Assembly (NCBI GenBank): GCA_035507915.1
Contig: DATJNS010000175.1
Span: forward strand, 1-8,256
Length of the DNA stretch: 8,256 nt
Origin: JACQAI01 sp035507915
GTDB taxonomy: Bacteria; Pseudomonadota; Alphaproteobacteria; Elsterales; Elsteraceae
Reading direction: 5' to 3'
The notes beneath the pieces are model-generated. The model worked only from the letters and a program-made list of their open reading frames with translations. It ran no database searches and was not told the origin of the DNA. This document shows, one piece after another, positions 1-4,987 of this stretch. The position numbers were made by a program, and so were the translations under genes. Every line of letters begins with the position of its first letter. The stretch's first letter is position 1.

Positions 1-1387
1 CGATCGTGTTGCGCTCGAGCTCGTCGAACAGGGATCCCACGCGGGGGATCACGCCGATCGGAACGTGCTCTCGCAGCGCGCTTTCCCAGCGGTCGACGCA
101 ACGGAACTCGTGCGACGGCTCGTCCAGCTTCCAGATCGTCACGCGGTCGATCCCGAGCGTCGTCCCGACGGTCTGGGTGATCGAGCGCAGCACGGCCTCG
201 AGCGGGTCAGCGCTCAGCAGGTGGCGTCGAACGATGTCGACCAGCAGGTCCTGGTTGCGTCGCAGGGCGCGCTCGCGGCGATCGAGCTCGTCCTTGAGCA
301 GGGCCAGACTGGCAAGATCGGCCAGTGATCGCGCCAACGCCTCCTCTTCGATCGTCCAGTTTCGGTGATGACCGACGCTGGCGAAGGAGAGGTGGCCGAC
401 CAGCCGGCCGGCTTGCCGGATCGCGGTGAACAAGACCGAGGTCGGTCCGGCGTTCGGGTAGACCCGAGCGAAGTAGCGGGAGGCGATCGGATCGATGCGC
501 GCGTCGGCCGCGCGATAGACCAGATGCTCGCCGAGGACGGTGCGAATGTTGCGCGCCGGGTCCAAATGCCCGTCGGGGCCGCGCCGGTATGCCGCGGCTG
601 CGGCATCCCAGCGCTCCAGGCAATGCGAGGTGCGGCCGTCGCCCTCGTATCGCCAGACGCTGACCGCGTCGATGTCGAGCGCCTCGGCGCCGATGCGCGT
701 GATCGCGCGCAGCTGCGCGTCGAGGTTGCACGCCGACAGCAGCTGGTCTTGCAGGATGCGCGTCACCGCCTCCTGGCTGCGCTGCAGCACGCGGTCGCGC
801 CGGGCGATCTCCTGCCGCAGCTGGTGTCGGCGATCGCCCAGATTGATCAGGGTGCCGAATCCCACCACGCCGAGGATCACGGAGAGTGTGACCGGCCCCG
901 CCAGCTTCGCGAGCACGGCGGGCCCGTGGATGACCAGAATTGCGGGCAATACCAGCAGCGAGATCGCCGCTCCCAATACGGTGAGATGACGGGCCCGGAT
1001 CGGCACGCCGCGGTGTGCCGCCCACCGCCGCAGCGTCCAGGCGAGCAGCACCGAGACGGTCAGGCTGAAGAGCGCGCCGGGCACGCCCGGGCCGCCGAGC
1101 CAAATTCGGAAGATTGCCGCCGGCATCGCTGCGATCACGCCGGTCAACGGACCGCCGAACACGGTCGCGAGCGCGGCCAAGGGGGCGCGTTCGTCGAGGA
1201 TGAAGTCGGGAAACGCGTCGAGCGGCGCCAGCAGGCCGAGCAGCATGAGGAGGGCGAAGCTTGCGCCGGTCCCCAGCGTCGCGAGCGCGGCCGAGCGGCG
1301 GTCGAGCCATGGCCGCGCCAGACCGTAGGCCTGGACGCCGATCACCAAAAGCGCGGCATTCTGGCAGAGAGTGATCAGCGCCGTCAT
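1..1387 (-). CDS. 5TM (LytS-like) membrane sensor with tandem GAF domains, 3' end cut by window edge
   Basis: The frame stays open from the ATG at 1387 to the left edge, giving 462 residues without the C-terminus. Residues 1-185 are hydrophobic with about six membrane spans. The stretch around residues 59-100 (FPDFILDERAPL, then VFGGPLTGVIAA and RIWLGGPG) fits the 5TMR-LYT sensor region of LytS-type proteins. A basic helical linker follows at about 186-210, then a GAF domain at about 210-365. A second linker and GAF start at about 370 and run off the edge. The output domain is therefore unseen; a histidine kinase or a GGDEF/EAL domain are both possible. The start is well fixed: a stop lies in frame 24 bases upstream with no other start codon between, and GGAG sits 4 bases before the ATG. 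A shared-type operator lies 84-129 bases upstream. It probably acts as an inner-membrane sensor that passes a signal to its missing C-terminus. Sureness is high for the gene and membrane/GAF layout, low for output. Confidence 0.85.
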   Translation of the reverse strand, partial: MTALITLCQNAALLVIGVQAYGLARPWLDRRSAALATLGTGASFALLMLLGLLAPLDAFPDFILDERAPLAALATVFGGPLTGVIAAMPAAIFRIWLGGPGVPGALFSLTVSVLLAWTLRRWAAHRGVPIRARHLTVLGAAISLLVLPAILVIHGPAVLAKLAGPVTLSVILGVVGFGTLINLGDRRHQLRQEIARRDRVLQRSQEAVTRILQDQLLSACNLDAQLRAITRIGAEALDIDAVSVWRYEGDGRTSHCLERWDAAAAAYRRGPDGHLDPARNIRTVLGEHLVYRAADARIDPIASRYFARVYPNAGPTSVLFTAIRQAGRLVGHLSFASVGHHRNWTIEEEALARSLADLASLALLKDELDRRERALRRNQDLLVDIVRRHLLSADPLEAVLRSITQTVGTTLGIDRVTIWKLDEPSHEFRCVDRWESALREHVPIGVIPRVGSLFDELERNTI

Positions 1388-1470
1388 GCGTCTCCGAGGG
1401 GCGTCCCGCCTTCATGCGCAACGTCCTCGACCATGCTAGTCGCTCGGTCGGGCCGGCACCCGGGCACCGA

Positions 1471-1516
1471 CGGATAGGTCGTCCGGTCTGCCGGATAGGC
1501 CGGGATAGCTATCCCG
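1471..1516. promoter_or_regulatory. Putative operator: three phased GGATAG repeats ending in a perfect 16-base palindrome
   Basis: CGGGATAGCTATCCCG at 1501-1516 is a perfect palindrome. Two more GGATAGG copies start at 1472 and 1493, so GGATA begins at 1472, 1493 and 1503, with spacings of 21 and 10 bases, close to two and one helical turns. The cluster is 84-129 bases upstream of the sensor ATG at 1387 and overlaps the stop codon (1509-1511) of the small gene upstream. The 14-base core recurs exactly at 4098-4111. Binding by a dimeric regulator is inferred. The rest of 1388-1508 shows nothing else I can name. Confidence 0.55.
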
Positions 1517-1826
1517 CGCGCACGCGTTCCCGCGCGGGCGCCGCCGTCGGATGAAACCATCTGTGCGCGCGCAATCGGGCGTTGTCGCGGCGGAGCGCCG
1601 CGATCTCACGGCTGAGCTGGCCGACCGCCTCGACGGCATAGGTCAGGCAAGCCTCGAGCTCCGCGGAGGCGTCGGCCGGCGCAGTCGGCGCGGGCGCGTC
1701 CGCGCCCGGATCGAGGATGCGCCGCAGCGCCCGCGCGGCGGCGAGCGCCTCGCCGACCTGATCGGAATCGAGCAGCGCCATGACCTTGGCCAGCCGGGGC
1801 GCAGCCACGGTGCGGGACTCCGGCAT
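1509..1826 (-). CDS. Small coiled-coil protein of unknown function, coupled to the upstream EAL gene
   Basis: This 105-residue protein starts at ATG 1826. The start shares one base with the stop of the upstream phosphodiesterase gene (TGATG), so translation is very likely coupled. I do not recognise a named family. Residues 10-38 (RLAKVMALLDSDQVGEALAA, then ARALRRIL) form an amphipathic helix resembling the N-terminal helix of small DUF2786-like proteins, where aging-type repeats of Ala/Leu surround a DSDQ-GEA turn. An Ala/Pro-rich linker follows (41-53), then a helix at about 54-90 with heptad-like spacing (VGQLSREIAALRRDNARLRA) that looks like a coiled coil. The tail is basic and ends RVRAG. 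There is no signal peptide or membrane segment, so it is probably cytoplasmic. The coupling suggests dosage matched to the EAL protein, or a partner of it; that is inference. The frame continues upstream as a long open shadow of the EAL gene, but the protein-like composition begins at this ATG. Confidence 0.72.
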   Translation of the reverse strand: MPESRTVAAPRLAKVMALLDSDQVGEALAAARALRRILDPGADAPAPTAPADASAELEACLTYAVEAVGQLSREIAALRRDNARLRAHRWFHPTAAPARERVRAG

Positions 1827-3955
1827 CACGCCGCCGTCCCGCGCCGCTCGGCGGCCGGCGCCGCCGGGCCGGCACGCAGCGCACGCGCCAGCTGGTCGCC
1901 GGTCAGCGGCCGGCTGAACAGATAGCCCTGGCCTTCGGCGCAGCCGAGCTCGCGCAGCTGCTGCCATTGCTCGTCGAGCTCGATGCCCTCGGCCACCACC
2001 GACATCTCGAGGCCAGCGCCCAACCGGACGATCGATTGGGCGATCTTGTGGAGCTCGGGGCTGCGATGCATGCCGATGACGAAGCTGCGGTCGATCTTCA
2101 GCTTGTCGAACTTCAGGTTCGCCAGGTAGGCGAGACAGGAATAGCCGGTGCCGAAATCGTCGAGCGACAGGCGTACGCCGATGCGATGCAGACGATCGAG
2201 CGTTTCGGCCGCGCGCTCGATGTCCTCGACCAGCAGCGACTCGGTGATCTCGAGCTCGAGGCGGCCGGGCGCGAGACCGGTCTCCGCCAGGATCGCCGAG
2301 ATGCGTTGCGCGATGTCGGCTTGGCGCAGCTGCAGCGCCGACAGATTGACGGCGATGTGAAGCGCATCGTCCGGCCAGCTCGTCGCGGCCTGGCAGGCGA
2401 TGCGCAGGACCTGCTCGCCGAGCTGATGGATCGCCCCGGTCTGCTCGGCGATCGGGATGAAGCGCTCCGGCAGGATCATGCCGCGGCTCGGGTGCTGCCA
2501 GCGTGCCAGCGCCTCGGCGCCAATGATGCGTCCGTCGGCGACGTTCACCTTGGGCTGGAAGACCACCTCGATCTGCTCGGTGCCGATCGCCTGTTGCAGG
2601 TCGAGCTCGAGCGCACGGCGCTCGTGCAGGGCCTCCTCGAGCTCCGGCCGATAGAAGCTGTAGGCCGCCGGCGCCGGCTCGCGATGGTGCTTCGCGAGGC
2701 CGGCGCGCTTCATGGCCGCGGCGCTGCTGTCGGTGGAATCGCCGCCGACGAACGTGATGCCGAGGCGCGCGCCGACCTGCAGCCGATGGGCGTCGATCTC
2801 GAACGGTCGCGACAGGCGCGTGACGATCGCGTCGGCGGTCTTGGCGATCGCCTCGTCGGGGGCCGCGCCGGACGCCTCGACCAGCAGCGCGAACTCGTGG
2901 CCGCCGAGTGCCGCGACCATGCCGGCCGTTCCGGCGATCCGGCCGAGACGCTGCGCCGCCCAGACCAGCACCGCGTCGCTGACCGAATGTCCGAACAGCG
3001 CGCGGATCGGCTCGAGATCGACGAGATCGACGAGGATCAGCGCGTGTCGGCGCGCCGCGGCGGCAGCCTCGGCCACCAGCGCGTCGAGCCGATCGCGCAA
3101 CGCCGCGCGGTTGGGCAGCCCGGTGAGCTCGTCGTGCAGCGCCATGTGCTCGATCTGCGCGGCCTTGCGCCGCGCCTCGGTGACGTCCTGGCCGTACACG
3201 TTCGCGTAGTCGAGATCGCGCAGCGGCGTCACCGTGAAGCTGAAGACGCGATCGCCGACCGTCGACTCGAGCGCGCGCGATTGATCGGCTGCCAGCGCCT
3301 GCGACACCAGTTCCGACCAGTCGGCGGGCACTTGGGTGCCGATCGCGCAGCCCCAGTGCCGCAGGATCGGCGCCGCCGGGCCGTTGGCGAACAGCAGCAT
3401 GCCGGCGTTCGAGATGCGCAGCACCGGATGTGGACTCTGGCTGATCAGCCGAGCGGTCTGCTCGACCGTGCAGACGGCGTCGCACAGGGTCGCGTGTTGC
3501 GTCTCCATCTGCTCGGTGAGGCGTCGATGGGCCACGTACACCTCGCCCAGTTGCGCGAGGCGCGCGCGATTCTCGCGCACCAGCCGGGCGCACAGCGCCA
3601 TGCCGAACTCCGGATAGAGCGCGAGATGGTCGAGCGCCGCGTCGCGCGGGATGAATATGACGCGGGACGGGGCGAGCGCGCGGATGGTGGCGAGCGAGGG
3701 CTCGACGCCGAACAGCGCGCCGGAGCCGAAGAAATCGCCCGGCTCGAGCTCGCGCAGCCGATGGCCGTCGCGCTCGGCCGACAGGCGGCCGCTCACCAGC
3801 AAATGGATGCCGTCGACGGTTGCTCCGGCATGCACGATGACCTGGTCGGTGGCGAGCGCCGTGACCGTGCCGAGCTCCAGGAAGCGGTTCAGCGACACGC
3901 CGTCGATCGGCGCCGGATATTGATCGGCGACGCGGTCCGCTGCCGGTCCGAGCAT
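1826..3955 (-). CDS. cNMP-fold / PAS / degenerate GGDEF / EAL protein, probable c-di-GMP phosphodiesterase
   Basis: The product (709 residues) would hydrolyse c-di-GMP to pGpG in the cytoplasm; no membrane segment is present. Counted from ATG 3955, the domains are: a cyclic-nucleotide-binding fold at about 20-115, a PAS-like domain at 171-261, GGDEF at 270-418 and EAL at 448-688. The EAL site looks complete: EAL 481-483, Asn537, Glu569 (LEITES), Asp599-Asp600 in DDFGTGYS, Lys620 (KIDRS), Glu656 (VAEGIE) and Gln676. The GGDEF motif reads GGHEF (351-355), the usual nucleotide-binding Asn is Arg318, and no RxxD inhibitory site is seen, so cyclase activity is unlikely. In the N-terminal fold the usual FGE...PR phosphate-binding cassette has Ser78 and Ser87 in place of Glu and Arg, so cAMP binding is doubtful. 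ATG 3955 has a good ribosome site (AAGAGGT, 7 bases away). A TTG at 3976 would add seven residues. It forms a coupled pair with the small gene downstream. Confidence 0.93.
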   Translation of the reverse strand: MLGPAADRVADQYPAPIDGVSLNRFLELGTVTALATDQVIVHAGATVDGIHLLVSGRLSAERDGHRLRELEPGDFFGSGALFGVEPSLATIRALAPSRVIFIPRDAALDHLALYPEFGMALCARLVRENRARLAQLGEVYVAHRRLTEQMETQHATLCDAVCTVEQTARLISQSPHPVLRISNAGMLLFANGPAAPILRHWGCAIGTQVPADWSELVSQALAADQSRALESTVGDRVFSFTVTPLRDLDYANVYGQDVTEARRKAAQIEHMALHDELTGLPNRAALRDRLDALVAEAAAAARRHALILVDLVDLEPIRALFGHSVSDAVLVWAAQRLGRIAGTAGMVAALGGHEFALLVEASGAAPDEAIAKTADAIVTRLSRPFEIDAHRLQVGARLGITFVGGDSTDSSAAAMKRAGLAKHHREPAPAAYSFYRPELEEALHERRALELDLQQAIGTEQIEVVFQPKVNVADGRIIGAEALARWQHPSRGMILPERFIPIAEQTGAIHQLGEQVLRIACQAATSWPDDALHIAVNLSALQLRQADIAQRISAILAETGLAPGRLELEITESLLVEDIERAAETLDRLHRIGVRLSLDDFGTGYSCLAYLANLKFDKLKIDRSFVIGMHRSPELHKIAQSIVRLGAGLEMSVVAEGIELDEQWQQLRELGCAEGQGYLFSRPLTGDQLARALRAGPAAPAAERRGTAA

Positions 3956-4027
3956 CGAATCGACCTCTTGATCCAAGACCCTGCCCCCTCGCTCGCCGGC
4001 GCGGCTGTCCGCACCGATCGACGCACG

Positions 4028-4041
4028 CTTGGTACTCCAAG
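4028..4041. promoter_or_regulatory. Short dyad CTTGG-TACT-CCAAG in the divergent intergenic region
   Basis: Two perfect 5-base arms flank a 4-base spacer, 73-86 bases upstream of the phosphodiesterase ATG (3955). It lies between the phosphodiesterase gene and the GGATAGCTATCC sites, where a promoter for the minus strand could be. It may be an operator or a small hairpin in the 5' leader. A dyad this short can arise by chance, so support is weak. Confidence 0.25.
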
Positions 4042-4068
4042 TTGGCCGGCGGCGTGCGGTTGCGGAGG

Positions 4069-4112
4069 TCTAGCTATCCGATGAAATGTGATCGATCGGG
4101 ATAGCTATCCCC
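4069..4112. promoter_or_regulatory. Putative operator in divergent region: palindrome GGGATAGCTATCCC plus a phased half-site
   Basis: GGGATAGCTATCCC at 4098-4111 is a perfect 14-base palindrome, identical to the core at 1502-1515. A second partial copy, TAGCTATCC, lies at 4071-4079. TATCC begins at 4075 and 4106, 31 bases apart, near three helical turns. The sites sit 62-105 bases before the response-regulator start and 114-157 bases before the phosphodiesterase start, so they could serve both divergent promoters. An AT-rich GTTTTAAC at 4121-4128 might be part of a plus-strand -10 region, but I cannot assign a promoter firmly. Autoregulation by the LuxR-family regulator next door is the simplest guess. 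Confidence 0.6.
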
Positions 4113-4173
4113 TTCATGGTGTTTTAACGAAATTCGCGAAATCTCGTCGTGTGGGGACCACCACGGCGGCGAG

Positions 4174-4848
4174 GTGGGTGTGGCCGGCAAGAAACGCACG
4201 GCAATCGTCATCGCGGACGATCATCCGCTCTACCGGGAAGCGCTTTCGGTCGTGTTCGAGCGCGCCGGCGACGTCGAGACGCGCGCGTCGGTCGATACGC
4301 TGGATGCGGCGCTCGAGGCGCTCACCGGCGGCGACGTGTCGCTGGTCCTGCTCGATCTGGACATGCCCGGGATGAACGGCGTGGCCGGCGTCACCAAGGT
4401 CCGCGAGCTCTTCCCCGACACGCGGGTCGCCGTGATCTCGGGCCTGTTGAGCGCGGCCAAGATCCGCGAAGCGCTCGGTGCCGGCGCGTGCGGCTATCTG
4501 CCGAAGACCTTCGATCCGACGATGATCCTGGCAGCGGTGCGTCTGATGCTTTCGGGCGCCGTCTACGTGCCGCCCGACGTGCTGACCGAGCCGGTCGCCG
4601 CTGCCGGCGCGCGCGAGAGCCGCGGGGCTGCGGGCTCCGCCAGCCTGACGCCGCGCGAGCTCGAGGTGCTCGGCATGCTGACCAAGGGCTCGGCCAACAA
4701 GGAGATCGCGCGCGCGATCGGCGTCGCCGAGGTAACGGTCAAGTTGCACACGCGTCGCATTCTTGAAAAGCTCGGCGTGCGCAATCGTGCCGCCGCCGCC
4801 GCCGTGGCGGTCAGCAAGGGTCTCGTGCCCGACGAACGCGTGAAGTAG
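4174..4848 (+). CDS. NarL/FixJ (LuxR)-family response regulator
   Basis: This 224-residue protein has the normal length and two-domain plan of the family: a DNA-binding regulator activated by phosphorylation from a histidine kinase. The receiver domain covers about residues 9-125, with acidic pocket Asp15-Asp16 (IADDHPLYREAL), phosphoacceptor Asp61 (LLDLDMPGMNG), switch residue Ser89 (VAVISG) and Lys111 (GYLPK); all are intact. After an Ala/Gly-rich linker (about 135-156) comes the LuxR helix-turn-helix at 157-219, LTPRELEVLGML through NKEIARAIGVAEVTVK and LHTRRILEKLGVRNR. The start is GTG, either at 4174 or at 4180; the latter has GAGG five bases upstream and may be the true one (222 residues). 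No ATG is available and a stop lies in frame at 4102. No complete histidine kinase is in view; the truncated sensor at the left edge is one candidate partner. The gene is divergent from the phosphodiesterase operon and is preceded by the palindromic operator. Confidence 0.93.
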   Translation: MGVAGKKRTAIVIADDHPLYREALSVVFERAGDVETRASVDTLDAALEALTGGDVSLVLLDLDMPGMNGVAGVTKVRELFPDTRVAVISGLLSAAKIREALGAGACGYLPKTFDPTMILAAVRLMLSGAVYVPPDVLTEPVAAAGARESRGAAGSASLTPRELEVLGMLTKGSANKEIARAIGVAEVTVKLHTRRILEKLGVRNRAAAAAVAVSKGLVPDERVK

Positions 4849-4849
4849 C

Positions 4850-4874
4850 CGCGCCGATCGGCGTCGTCGGCGCG
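4850..4874 (+). terminator. Hairpin just after the response-regulator stop, possible terminator
   Basis: CGCGCCGA (4850-4857) pairs perfectly with TCGGCGCG (4867-4874) across a 9-base loop, starting two bases after the TAG stop. Only two T residues follow directly (4875-4876), so it is a poor textbook intrinsic terminator, although the position fits. It would separate the regulator from the chemoreceptor transcript. Confidence 0.42.
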
Positions 4875-4876
4875 TT

Positions 4877-4908
4877 GGATAATATCCCTCGGGACCGGCG
4901 TGCTATCC
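4877..4908. promoter_or_regulatory. Putative operator upstream of the chemoreceptor: GGATA-A-TATCC plus a phased TATCC
   Basis: GGATAATATCC at 4877-4887 has the same half-sites as the GGATAGCTATCC palindrome but a 1-base centre in place of GC. A further GCTATCC half-site lies at 4902-4908; TATCC starts at 4883 and 4904, 21 bases apart, near two helical turns. The cluster lies 80-111 bases before the chemoreceptor ATG, at a distance like the other two loci. That the same factor binds it is inference. Confidence 0.45.
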
Positions 4909-4912
4909 GGTT

Positions 4913-4929
4913 GCCCGTGTGACACGGGC
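4913..4929. promoter_or_regulatory. Perfect 17-base dyad GCCCGTGT-G-ACACGGGC upstream of the chemoreceptor
   Basis: Two perfect 8-base arms flank one central base, 59-75 bases before the chemoreceptor ATG. As DNA it looks like a dimer operator of a different sequence class from GGATA/TATCC. As RNA it could form a 7-pair hairpin with a TGA loop. No T-tract follows, so a terminator is unlikely. Its target factor is unknown. Confidence 0.4.
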
Positions 4930-4987
4930 GCGTCCGTCCTTCATACCCGCGGGCTCGATAGCCCCTCCCGTATGACAGGACATACCA

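Noticed and set aside
207..1421. Long minus-strand open frame of 404 codons covering the sensor gene
   Set aside because: Its translation is Arg/Pro/Ala-rich with no fold-like pattern. The neighbouring frame starting at 1387 encodes clear membrane spans and GAF segments.
1967..4084. Plus-strand open frame of 705 codons antisense to the phosphodiesterase gene
   Set aside because: Long antisense frames are common opposite GC-rich genes. The translation is rich in Arg, Asp, Gln and Ala with no motif, while the other strand has complete EAL signatures.
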